From Davidsoniella eucalypti (taxonomy: Eukaryota; Ascomycota; Sordariomycetes; Microascales; Ceratocystidaceae): a stretch of DNA of 20,319 nucleotides. The translations under genes were made by a program, and so were the position numbers. Positions 1 through 8,623 of the stretch are shown here, one piece after another. The notes under the pieces are model-generated. The model made no database searches. It was not told where the DNA came from and was given only the letters and a program-made list of their open reading frames with translations. How positions within the stretch are numbered: position 1 is the stretch's first letter; the number at the start of each line of letters is the position of its first letter. Location: the NCBI GenBank assembly GCA_004009845.1, contig RMBW01000245.1, forward strand, positions 1 to 20,319, written 5' to 3'.

Positions 1-743
1 ATCTTTTCTGAGTAGCCGGGTATAGGTTTTTGACAACAGTCGACATCTCCCTCGAGAAAGTTGGCCAATCTGAAGCAGACATCAGATTCGGGAAAGAACG
101 TATTATAGGATGTACAGCAAGCACCAGTTCGGAAACCCGATTGATAAAATGCCTATCCGAAAAGACAGGATTCTTGTCTAAGTTGTCGCGGGTGATTCGC
201 AGATCGTTCGCTGTTTTCAATAGTGTGTCAATCCCATTTTTACGACTGTAATACAAACTACAGAATCGGCGCATGAAGACAAACCCAAGTTCGCGATCGT
301 GTGTTTCAACAGATTCAGCGATATTGAGAATTATCTGTCTGGCAGACAGGTTGGTTTCGTAGTATGTGGGAGCCGCACGAGACAGAGCGACACGCCCATG
401 CCTTTTCCACAAATCCTGAAGTCGTTGTGGTAGACGTTGGACGCGTCTGCGAGTATGAAAGTCGTGCAAGTTGAGTATGCTTGCAAGCGAACTTCTTCCA
501 TCCACTGAGTCGTAGTCATTGACTCAATGTTGGGTAGGAAACCGGGGGCCGTTTTATGATGGTTGTGCGTTGTATGTGATCAACTGTCGGGTCTGAGAAG
601 TACGTCTCTGACCTTTTCAAATCTATCAAGCTGTACAGCACAATACCATTCGTATGGCACACATCGGTTCTGGTCGATTGACCCCCTAGCATCTTTTCAT
701 CATCGGACATCTTTTTGGTAGACGAACGAGTGATTCTTGACAT
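1..743 (-). CDS. Unidentified protein, partial, with an apparent frameshift
   Basis: Read on the minus strand, an ATG at 743-741 opens a basic, serine-rich start (MSRITRSSTKKMSDDEK) that runs 75 codons to a TGA near 518. A different frame is open without any stop from 523 to the window edge, about 174 codons. It includes runs such as RRRVQRLPQRLQDLWKRHGR and a leucine/isoleucine-rich helical stretch. The second frame has no start codon of its own, so I infer one gene with a 1-base insertion (or 2-base deletion) near 518-530. A short intron there was considered, but the only candidate donor and acceptor do not join the two frames. I do not recognise the family. The gene continues left of the window. 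The recurring sequence at 832-910 lies just upstream of the ATG, so the gene may belong to a mobile element. Coding status is fairly likely; function is unknown. Confidence 0.5.
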
Positions 744-831
744 GAGGTAAAAGTTTTGTTATATTTGTCAAAGGTTTGCTGGGAAGCAGTCAAACAAGGG
801 CTCATAACCTGTTGTGGAGAAAATATGTAAA

Positions 832-910
832 GGGTGATTTATTAATAGGGGTCTATGAAGGAAATGTTATGGAGGTTATTATATAGAGTCGAGGTAAGTC
901 ACGTGATGTA
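832..910 (+). repeat. Dispersed repeat, copy 1 (shared with 12673-12753)
   Basis: About 79 bases, from GGGTGATTTATTAATAGG to GTCACGTGATGTA, match 12673-12753 almost perfectly in the same orientation, the only clear difference being a TG insertion in the second copy. Sequence left of 832 and left of 12673 is unrelated, so the match stops sharply on that side. To the right, a weaker match resumes (AAGGCTA, then GTACAC). Read on the minus strand it would start A|TCACGTGACTTACC, which fits a Helitron-like 5' end, and it sits 89 bp upstream of the ATG at 743. Transposon terminus is an inference; the repeat itself is seen directly. Confidence 0.7.
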
Positions 911-933
911 GTGTATGCGTAGTCACGTGATGT
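897..933. repeat. Two 13-bp direct repeats containing the TCACGTGA palindrome
   Basis: AGTCACGTGATGT occurs at 897-909 and again at 921-933, separated by 11 bases. Each holds the 8-bp palindrome TCACGTGA, an E-box-type core (CACGTG) that bHLH proteins bind. The second copy at 12673-12753 has only one such unit, so this looks like a local duplication at the edge of the dispersed repeat. Confidence 0.7.
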
Positions 934-1876
934 GCAAGGCTATTCCTCAGTACACACCACAACACCGCTATAGCAGCTTAGCTCAGCACTACAATTGGAG
1001 GTTGATTGTGGGCACGCTAAAGTAACCATGCTGGCCTTCTTATAGGGCGACAGAGAGCCTTATAGCGGAAAAGGTGTCATAATTATACGCCTACACAAAC
1101 ACATCATACAATAAATTTACTACTATAAAACTTTGTCCTCGATTGTGATGACAGGCCCCACAAATCACTTGTGCACAAGAGTTAATTTAGTGTCGCTAAT
1201 TGGTTAGTCGGACCTAATCCCTATAAATATTATATACTATATATATAAAAGATATAAACAAAGCAAGGACAGGCTTAACATTGGCCAAGAGTAGTAGAAG
1301 CCGGAGAGAATCAGAAGCAAAAGGTACGAGTAGCAAAACAGGAGCAGAAGCAGAAGCAGAAGCACTGATGCCAATGCTTGAAATTGCCCTCTAGGAATAT
1401 GCAGCATCTTTGACACATTTTGCCGTTGTTGAAGCTTCGTTACATACACAGCTGATAGCACAAGTCTTGACTTCAGCTGACAAGAAAGAAGCCTGTGTTA
1501 ATCTGTGATTATGTTGCCTACTTTTGCCTCTCTAGTCTGTTCGCAGCAGCATGGCAACTACATTACACCCCTTTTTGGCACCTAGAAGTTATAGGACTTC
1601 AGCTTGTCTCTTTATAGCCACCCAACAATATCATGTTCTATAAAGAGCGTAGCATGTCCACTCCCAAAACTCAGATTCACCTGTCTTGACTCCATCTACA
1701 ACAACCTCGTCTTTCTCAATCAGTATTTCCCTTCATATTCCTTACTTGTGCTTCTCTGCCTCTTTCTCCAATAACTATTATCGTTATCACACATATATCA
1801 GCTACCACCCTCGTCCTTCTCCTTGCCCACTTCTATAACAGATCAGGATCTTGCCTTGCCAATCACCATCTCCACC
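934..1876 (+). promoter_or_regulatory. Intergenic region with the presumed permease promoter and leader
   Basis: No gene is seen here. A TATA-like TATAAAG lies at 1639-1645, 232 bases before the permease ATG, followed by a pyrimidine-rich stretch (about 1680-1770) typical of fungal leaders. Two adjacent GATA-factor sites (HGATAR, on the minus strand) are at 1778-1783 and 1784-1789, and another TGATAG is near 1450. Such sites are bound by AreA/Nit2-type nitrogen regulators, which would suit an amino-acid permease, but they occur often by chance. A short hexamer repeat (GCAGAA) lies at about 1342-1364, and 1225-1260 is very AT-rich. Confidence 0.35.
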
Positions 1877-4144
1877 ATGGTTCGTGACGTCGGGTCCCTT
1901 CCGGGCAAATTGATGGCGGCCGCCGACGTAGCCGATTCCGAGAAAAGGGGATCGATGACCTTCTTCAGCTCGTCGTCAACCGACTCGCCCGTTGTCCTCA
2001 CTGACAACGAGAGCTCGAACCAGGACCATACGCACCGCAAGCTGAGGTCTCGCCATATCCAGTTGATTGGTAAGTGTTTTCCACTTCTATTGTCCCCCCT
2101 AGCAGCTCTTCCCTCTTGTCAATACGCCCTTCCAACAGATCTACCATCCCCACCCTTTCTCTGCAGTCTTCCATTGTTCTTCTTGCCTTCTTCCCTGTAG
2201 CACAGCCATTGCCCCACGGTCGATCTTCCATATCGCTTCCATTCCCTTGGAATATCCGCTGTGTCCCTCAAAGCAACCTCCCGCCCTATATTATTAGATT
2301 GATTGACTAACATGCTTCTTCTCATGCAGGCATTGGTGGTACCATTGGAACCGCCCTCTACGTAAGTATAAGTAACGGGTTGCTAATAGCCAGCTAGCCA
2401 CACGGCTAGATGGTTACATATATCCTTTGATGTTCCTTCTGCCCTGTCCGACATATCGTTGTAGCCTACCAGTTCGCTTACCATTTTGTCTGTCATCTTA
2501 TAGGTTCAAATAGGCAAAGGTCTCATTGCGGGTGGCCCCGCCTCCCTCTTGATTGCCTTTTCAATCTGGTGTACTATTATCCTTGCAGTCACCACTTCCA
2601 TGGCTGAGATGGTCACATACCTGCCCATCTCATCGCCTTTCATCACGTTTGCCGGTCGCTACATTGATGAGGCCTTTGGTTTTGCTGCTGGTTGGAACTT
2701 CTTCATCTTCGAAGCTGCCATGGTTCCGTTTGAAATCGTCGCCTGCAATGTCATCATCCAGTATTGGACTGAAGCCATTCCTACTGGAGTGATTATTGCC
2801 ATCATCGTCGTTCTCTATGGAGTCATCAACCTCCTGGCTGTCAAGTGGTATGGTGAAGTCGAATTCTGGGCCGCCCTGGGTAAGATGATTTTGATCATTG
2901 CTCTCATCATCTTCACCTTCATCGTCATGCTGGGTGGAAATCCTCTTGGTGATCGGTTCGGTTTCCGCTACTGGAAAGATCCTGGTGCCTTCACCACGAT
3001 ATACTACCCAGGCAAGTTGGGGTACTTCCTGGTTTCATGCAGTGCCTGATTCAGGCCTCTTTCATCATTGCTGGTCCCGACTACGTTTCCATGGCAGCTG
3101 GAGAGACGATCAACCCTCGTCAAGTCTTGCCCAAGGCCTACAACGCCGTCTTCTATCGTCTAACTGTCTTCTTCATCCTGGGTGCGCTGTGTGTTGGAAT
3201 CCTACTTCCCTACGACGATCAGACCCTTATCGATGCGTTCCTCAACGACAAGCCAGGTGCCGCGGCTTCCCCGTAAGTTCTTCCAAGTCTCTATCGAATT
3301 AGATTAGGCTCTCTTGTATTTTACTAACACATACCAATAGCTATGTCGTTGCCATGGCTCGCCTCAAGATTGGAGTTCTGCCCCACATCATCAACGCACT
3401 TGTGCTCACAGCTGCGTTCGTAAGTTCCACCTCTCTATAGATGTCACACACATGTCATATCCCTTGTCTTCTCTCCCTTTTTTATCTCTTCAAAATATAG
3501 TCAACTAACCACATTCATTTCACAGAGTGCCGGAAACAGTTACGTATACTGTGCTTCCCGTTCTCTTCTTGGTCTAGCTCTAGAAAGAAAGGCGCCGCGC
3601 TTCTTCGTCACTTGCAACAAAGACGGAGTGCCATACTACTGTACTGCTGCCGTTTTGGCTGTTGCTTTCCTGAGTTTCCTTCAGCTCAGCTCTAGCTCGG
3701 CCAAGGTCCTACATGGTTTGTGTCTCTGGTCACTGCGTCGCAGCTGATGAACTTTGCAGTGATGAGCGCGGCATACCTCGCCTTTTTTTACGCCTGCAAG
3801 ACGCAGGGTGTCGACCGGAATACCCTACCGTACACCAGTGCTTTCCAGCCCTTTGCCGCCTGGTACTCCCTGGTCGGTACGATCATCATGACGTTTGTTG
3901 GTGGCTACGCCGTCTTTCTCCCGGTCACTGGAGTGTCACGACGTTTCTGTTTTCGTACACCATGGTCGGTGTCTTCCCGGTCATGTTCATCGTGTACAAA
4001 ATCGTCAAGCGGACAACTTGGCGCCGCCCAGAGGAAGTCGATCTGTTCACTGGTGTTCGGGAAATCGAGGAATACGAGAACAGTTATGTTCCGGAGACAA
4101 ACCTTGGCCTCTACGATCGTGTGCTTGATCGCATATTCGGGTAA
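1877..4144 (+). pseudogene. Amino-acid permease (YAT family), three 1-base frameshifts
   Basis: This would encode a 12-helix plasma-membrane amino-acid/proton symporter of the fungal YAT (amino acid-polyamine-organocation) group. The ATG at 1877 is in a good CCACC context. Exons are 1877-2069, 2330-2361, 2504-3272, 3341-3419 and 3526-4144; the introns (2070-2329, 2362-2503, 3273-3340, 3420-3525) have GTAAG donors and YAG acceptors, and several show CTAAC branch sites. Joined exons give the family signature RHIQLIGIGGTIGTALYV, then hydrophobic segments, the GETINPR loop and a charged cytosolic tail (VREIEEYENSYVPE) ending at TAA 4142. After allowing for the shifts the length is about 564 residues, normal for the family. 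Single-base losses fall near 3031 (in a G run), 3708-3713 and 3921-3924 (in a G run). Because splice sites and residues are otherwise conserved, these may be recent mutations or sequencing/assembly errors. Substrate cannot be told; Dip5- or Gap-like transporters are candidates. Confidence 0.85.
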
Positions 4145-4205
4145 TGGTGGAAGGTGTTCACTGGCGTTCGGGAAATCGAGTATGTTCGGGTGATGATGGA
4201 AGGTG
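4044..4205 (+). repeat. Local duplication across the permease stop codon
   Basis: A 26-bp piece of the permease tail (4044-4069) is repeated with one mismatch just after the stop (4155-4180). Around it, a 21-bp piece including the stop codon (4136-4156, starting TTCGGGTAATGG) recurs at 4185-4205 with two mismatches, a period of 49 bases. Together these show a short templated duplication in the 3' end of the gene. The region from 4206 to 4507 is AT-rich, with no gene seen, and probably includes the permease 3' untranslated region. Confidence 0.7.
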
Positions 4206-4507
4206 ATGGCTGTTTTTTTGTTAGACGAGTACATATTTGGATTGGTCTGTATCTTTCTATACAGCATAAGTATATTAAATACTTTGTTGTGGCATGCCTT
4301 ACGGCTCACGTTTGTTTTTTTGGGATCCGATTTGGATTCAGTTTGCTTCATGGACTTTGTTTTTATTGCTACATTCAGATGATTGTTGGAACAAAATGTC
4401 CTACTAAATGATGTCTCTTTTGTGGGATTATAAATTCCTTTATATAAATAAAAAAATCTTAAAACCTAAGTCAAAAACAGGCACTAATAAACAGACTTCA
4501 ATTCTGA

Positions 4508-4951
4508 TCGAAGACGAGGAGGAGGAAACGCCCATATAATTGGACCGACGTCACCCGTGACTCTCAAGTCTTGGCTAACTATCTGGCAATGTTACACCCG
4601 TCGACTGGAATTATGTGGGTGATTAAGCCTCAGGCCAACCCTGCTGCAGGGCCTGTTATCTTTGCTCGTGTCAAGAAACAGCCTCTTGGAATGGTGGTGT
4701 CAATGTCTCCCAGTGCCAAAAAACTCAAGATAGTAGAAAAGCTTCTCGAGCCGTGGGGCGCAGTTACTCAATTATTCTTTCAAAATCAAAACATATGCCT
4801 ACCGCTTCTGCAGGAAGAAGCATTTTTGAGCCAAGTTTTTAATGAAAAGGAGCGGGTTAGTCCTGCTTTAAAAACGACTTTGATAGAACAGAAAGTTAGT
4901 CAACGGGGTTTGCGGGTTTTCGTACTGGTGCTGTGTCAGGAACGAATCTAG
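4508..4951 (+). CDS. Unidentified open frame, probable gene fragment
   Basis: The frame is open from just after a TGA at 4505 to a TAG at 4949-4951, about 147 codons; the first in-frame ATG is at 4589. The start is strongly basic (KTRRRKRPYNW), followed by a compositionally normal stretch (NYLAMLHPSTGIMW, PQANPAAGPVIFARVKKQPL) that looks like real protein, with G+C higher than the surrounding spacer. I do not recognise a domain. No intron signals or clear promoter were identified, and the upstream stop suggests a truncated fragment. It lies between the permease and the broken transcription factor and could be part of either a lost gene or a mobile element. Confidence 0.35.
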   Translation, partial: SKTRRRKRPYNWTDVTRDSQVLANYLAMLHPSTGIMWVIKPQANPAAGPVIFARVKKQPLGMVVSMSPSAKKLKIVEKLLEPWGAVTQLFFQNQNICLPLLQEEAFLSQVFNEKERVSPALKTTLIEQKVSQRGLRVFVLVLCQERI

Positions 4952-5229
4952 CATACGACTGAGAACAAGGACCTGCTAAAGTGTTTGTGTCACAGTAGTA
5001 GTTTCTTCTTCCTATCCCCCCACTCTACCCCCGGCACTACTAGTTTGTTTACGGTAGATGTAAAAACGAGACAGCGATCACTCTATACGCAGGATCAAAC
5101 TCCAATTCAAGGAAGGAGACTAACAATAGTTTGACTAACTACATTATAGAATTACATTTTTTACACTCCCGATTCTTGACGTTGGACGCGCTATCGAGAG
5201 CTTCACTAGAGTTCTATTTGCACCCCTGA
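4952..5229. other. Spacer without a recognised gene
   Basis: Mixed-composition sequence with short C and T runs. All frames are interrupted and no repeat or RNA gene was recognised. Confidence 0.5.
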
Positions 5230-5714
5230 CTAGTATCGAGCAGCCGACCACCAGGCAAGACTTGGCCAGTGGAAGCCATCATCTGTTCAGAACCACCTAA
5301 AGACAAACTCCGAAGCCATATTCAGATACTAGAAAACATATTCCGGCTGTCGTTCGAAATCTATGTTCTTCGCGCACTACATTGCCGTGAACTTCCATCC
5401 AGCCAAGAAAACCCCGATCTTAAGCTGAGTGGGAATATTGTCCGAATACAAGAGCTGCTCAGTCAGTTAGATCTCGAGGCGCCGGGAAGCCATACAGTAG
5501 TATGGCCGCTATTTATTACCGCAGCAGAGGCGCAAAAGGCCGAAAATCGGGAATACTTTATGGCATTCTCAAGCTCATTGGAGATGCAACAGGGTACCAG
5601 AATGTATGCTGTGGGATCAAAGCTTTACCAAGCTGGATAGGGAACGGTGGTCGAACTTACATTTGGTTGGCACGATCATCATGTAGATGCTGTGGATCGT
5701 GTATTCCTCAATAA
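5230..5714 (+). pseudogene. Fungal-specific transcription factor, C-terminal domain fragment
   Basis: The open frame after a TGA at 5227 reads DKLRSHIQILENIFRLSFEI, then APGSHTVVWPLFITAAEAQ and ENREYFM. This is the pattern of the C-terminal regulatory domain of Zn2Cys6 transcription factors (Fungal_trans_2 type: a helix, then the S-H-x-V-x-W-P-L-F-x-A-A-x-E block, then the x-R-x-Y-F helix). Near 5560-5565 the match moves to another frame (GILKLIGDATGYQN, IKALPSW), which continues the family pattern, so one frameshift is inferred. No ATG, Zn2Cys6 finger or linker is present on this strand upstream, so it cannot act as a DNA-binding regulator. The missing N-terminal part of the same kind of domain lies next to it on the opposite strand. 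Confidence 0.65.
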
Positions 5715-6150
5715 GACGCTGTAATTGTTTGTTTTCGTATAAAGCTTGGCATATCAAACTACCGAAGTGATCGACATGCTCGCTTACCGGGCATCTGGGA
5801 TATATAGGTGGGGAAGTCCGCATCATTGTAAAACAAAACATGGTGTATAACCTTCTATGAATGTCATGTCTATGCCCAGTCACTAGATCACCCACAAGCA
5901 ATAGCAACAGAATGGACCAGTTGGACTCGTTCATAAGCGGGTTTTCCACTGAATTTTGGCGCACGGTTCTTATGATTTCGTCCCGGCTCTTTTCCGATGG
6001 CTCACAAAGTTCCGGTCGTGCAGATGAGAGGTGAAAGGCAGCAACGATGCACACAGCACGCTGGACCATCAGGTCGTGATAAGCCAGAGGAAGAATTTCA
6101 AATCGATAGCCATTGGCCTCGTCATCATACATGACCATAACTAACGACAC
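5617..6150 (-). pseudogene. Fungal-specific transcription factor, N-terminal part of regulatory domain
   Basis: The minus-strand frame from ATG 6150 gives 177 residues. The first 100 fit the N-terminal half of a Fungal_trans_2 domain: VMVMYDDEANGYRFEILPLA, then a hydrophobic helix with AAFHLSSARPEL, a charged stretch, then WSILLLLLVGDLVTG. In this family the D-D-E-x-N-G-x-R-x-x-I-L-P-L-A block is followed by a helix ending A-F-H-L-S, as here. Just upstream on this strand is a GTAAGT...CTAAC...TAG set only 29 bases long, which could be a shrunken intron. No zinc cluster was found upstream. The last 30 or so residues overlap the plus-strand fragment and are probably fortuitous. Together with that fragment it suggests an inverted, split gene; two separate paralogues remain possible. 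Confidence 0.6.
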
Positions 6151-7085
6151 ATAGTTTGAAACTACAAACCGTTAGTTAGATAATACTTACAAAATAAATT
6201 TCAAAGAATGAATAATTTATCGTAGTGATCTTTGAGCAAGCTCAACATATAAAAAGTAATTACCAACTGAAGAGAAACAAAACTGTCTCAAACATTCATG
6301 CCATGATGATTCACAAAGTAAATAGAAGTTTTAGTTGGTTTTACAGAGAGATTAGGCTATCAGTTAAATGTCATTATTTATCAAAGGCTAACATAGTATT
6401 GGCCAACAAAATCAGATTATCAGATTATCTAGATTTGGCACGCATCTCTTAACTTCTTAATTGTTGGCCTTTCGCAGCACTGAAACTCCGTCTCGCCAAA
6501 GGAAGTAAAAGATAACTATATATTACATTTCTTGTAACTAGTTAGTCAACCAGAGAAAAAAGCGAAGTAATCCTTGTCCACCTAAATTCGTTGATCTAAA
6601 TGAACTTCGTTTACTAACTTGGGCAGATACTGCAAGACCAAGTTTTTTTTTTTTTTAATTCATTTATCTTATGGAGCTATAGAGCTATGAAGATAAGACC
6701 AAGTTTTAATCTAACGTAAAGTTGTATTATCCTAAAAAAGAGAATTGAGACTTATACACAACAATATAAGCAGGGAAAAGCCCGACACTAAAGCCTCGAA
6801 TTAAGTAGACATAGTTAACTTCGAGCTTCCACATCGCAAATATGACGATATCGTTTCCTACGAACTAGGTCTGTTTTGTTGACTCTGGCATCTCATTACA
6901 TATATGTCCCCTAAGCACCAAAAATGCCCTCAAGCCTTATTTCATTGGCTACTATTGAGGTATTAGGACTTTGGCAGAAAACGAAAATTAGAAGTTGAAG
7001 ATTATAGAGAATTAGTAATCAAGACAGATGCCTGAGTAATGCTCAGCCTTGAGAAGCCGCCTATGTTCCAAGTTTAGAACATAAA
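6151..7085. other. AT-rich spacer without a recognised gene
   Basis: Frames are short and of no recognised family. A pure T run of about 14 lies at 6643-6657, followed by a short repeated motif (GGAGCTATAGAGCTATGA). No RNA gene or terminal inverted repeat was recognised. Confidence 0.5.
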
Positions 7086-7358
7086 TTACTCACCATCTCT
7101 AGAACTGTATAGTAGTCGTGAAGCGGTAGTTAAGAAAAATGTGATAACAAGCCTGCTATAAGAGATTCTAGTAGGATTACATAAATGATCCAATTCATCT
7201 ACCGAGCACAATCTTGACAAACCACTTCTCGAGAAGGCCCAAGTAATAATGGCCACAGCTCCAAGCAGACAGTGACTAGCCGGACTAGTTTCATCTGTGT
7301 ACTTTCTTTTCTGGCACTGTGGATTCCGACAGGAATTTCTTGAGTTTAGTTTTGGCAA
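7086..7358 (-). pseudogene. Unidentified coding fragment
   Basis: A 90-codon minus-strand frame begins NSRNSCRNPQCQKRK and continues with a hydrophobic stretch (LLGAVAIITWAF). A cysteine pair followed by basic residues and then a hydrophobic helix resembles the N-terminal region of some fungal ankyrin or NACHT-associated proteins, but this is a loose resemblance from memory. The upstream sequence contains no clear start and the frame stops at 7086. I treat it as a possible remnant only. Confidence 0.25.
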
Positions 7359-7378
7359 GTCCGGAAGGTCTCTCTAGG

Positions 7379-7397
7379 CATATATATATATATATAT
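7379..7397. repeat. (TA)n microsatellite
   Basis: About nine TA units between CA and CTC. Confidence 0.9.
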
Positions 7398-7482
7398 CTC
7401 AACATATGGTTTTAAGGGTGGCCTCCTCGAAATCTACTTGAAGATTGGTCCTGCTACTTTCCATTGTGAAAAATCCATTAAG

Positions 7483-7941
7483 TTAGTTGGTCAACTTCAA
7501 ATATTGATCTGTAACAGGAATTGATGCAGTGTCAATATACATTTGGATGCTCAGAACAATACTGTGAGATGATGTAGGCGATGAAAGGGTAGTTCTAGTG
7601 TCTAGTCCCGTTGCCTGGGGATGAGAATTCTCTGTGCCTCTGAAGATGGTTACACTCATTGACCGAAGAAAAATTGTCAAGAAGGTAGATACAAAGATAC
7701 AACTTGCAACAATGGGCATTGAGGTCTTGCAGAAAGTGTATTTTTGTCACAATTGTGCATAATCCACAAGAAGATTCTAGAGAGTTTCAAGAGCGGTTGC
7801 CGGATTAATGGCAGCTTTACTAGTGCTATGAGAACCTCCAAACATACCGAGTACATCAAGAAGAACGATGCACTGCCATACTGTCTCTATAATTTCTAGC
7901 TTCCAATACAAGTTATCAGCTACATCTGAAGCATGGATGCT
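7483..7941 (-). pseudogene. Unidentified membrane-like protein, two internal stops
   Basis: On the minus strand one frame is protein-like from 7941 to 7483 with only two stops, TAG at 7777-7779 and TGA at 7747-7749. It reads NLYWKLEIIETVWQCIVLLD, then GMFGGSHSTSKAAINPATAL, then after the stops a hydrophobic segment (ASCIFVSTFLTIFL) and a polar tail ending at 7483. Both stops lie in frame with the same reading and could come from CAG/CAA or CGA codons by C-to-T change. The left edge of the large repeat copy A (7839) falls inside this frame, so the frame is partly repeat and partly unique. I do not recognise the family; about 153 codons are present and a longer gene has probably been lost. Confidence 0.4.
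7839..7882 (+). repeat. Inverted repeat, left arm (within copy A)
   Basis: About 44 bases beginning CAAACATACCGAGTAC are repeated in inverted orientation at 8579-8623 with one mismatch and one gap. A related sequence forms the left edge of copy B (16587-16633), but copy B has lost the inverted partner. The arm is also part of the minus-strand coding frame described at 7483-7941. Confidence 0.8.
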
Positions 7942-8236
7942 CTATGCATGGAGTTCGAGATCTATCCACCATAGATCGAGCCCTTTTCACTCACATAGAT
8001 TCTAGAAACTACATGATATTACATTTGCTAGACAATAGAGAAATTAAATTGTGAGAAAGAATAGAATTATAATGATTACCTGGATCACAATGTGGAGATG
8101 GGGACGAGTTGAAGTGGAATCATAATCATCAACTAAAATGGGAATCATGGCATTCGAGGTGTATCTTTTTTATTTTATGTCTCATGTTATTTGTATTGAT
8201 TATTTGTATTGATACTAGGTATTGTATGACTAAAAC

Positions 8237-8407
8237 ATGATATCTGCCTACGTTATGTATAAATGCTATTATTGTGGCCCGGAAGCTGAACTAACAAATG
8301 AAGATATGATTCTGGCATCAGCTATGAAAGAAGATGCCCAAGAGAAGAAGATTGCCTTTTCTACACTGTATAGGGCAATTATAAACAATATTTATCCTGT
8401 GAAATGA
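8237..8407 (+). pseudogene. Short frame conserved between the two large repeat copies
   Basis: An ATG at 8237 opens 56 codons (MISAYVMYKCYYCG, then EDMILASAM and an acidic/lysine-rich stretch) ending TGA at 8405. The same frame is kept in copy B from an ATG at 17002 to a TAG at 17119, with residues such as EAEL, NEDMILAS and EKK retained. Frame conservation across two diverged copies suggests a remnant of a coding exon in the ancestral element; I do not recognise it and it may equally be chance. Confidence 0.25.
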
Positions 8408-8578
8408 TGACTGTTTTTGAAGTATATAGTTATGGATGAAAATTCCTAACTTTGTAAGCAGTTTCAACCCGAGTCTATTGCCTAAGTCTTGAATGCCATA
8501 TCCATGAGCTAAAATCTTTGATGCAAAGGATGCAGTGATAACAAAGATTACAAAGGTTTTAGAATGGCAAAAACGTTG

Positions 8579-8623
8579 AGTATGGCTAGTGCATCATTCT
8601 TCTTGATGTACTCGGTATGTTTG
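8579..8623 (-). repeat. Inverted repeat, right arm (within copy A)
   Basis: Reverse complement of the arm at 7839-7882. The two arms enclose about 700 bases and could be the ends of a smaller nested element or an inverted copy of a coding exon. Copy B carries a deletion at the corresponding position near 17340. Confidence 0.8.

Noticed and set aside
1237..1461. Minus-strand frame rich in leucine
   Set aside because: It is the complement of a GCAGAA-type simple repeat and has no family features.
1843..2325. Several frames antisense to, or inside the first intron of, the permease
   Set aside because: They are shadows of the permease exon or cover its intron; the splice pattern explains the region.
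3015..3045. A tiny intron instead of a frameshift in the permease
   Set aside because: The only GT...AG pair is about 20 bases, too short for fungal splicing, and family members have no intron there.
3905..4351. 148-codon minus-strand frame
   Set aside because: Antisense to the permease tail and its AT-rich 3' region; no recognised motif.
7900..8000. tRNA-like TTCGA sequence near GAGTTCGAGATC
   Set aside because: No acceptor stem, anticodon arm or A box could be matched around it.
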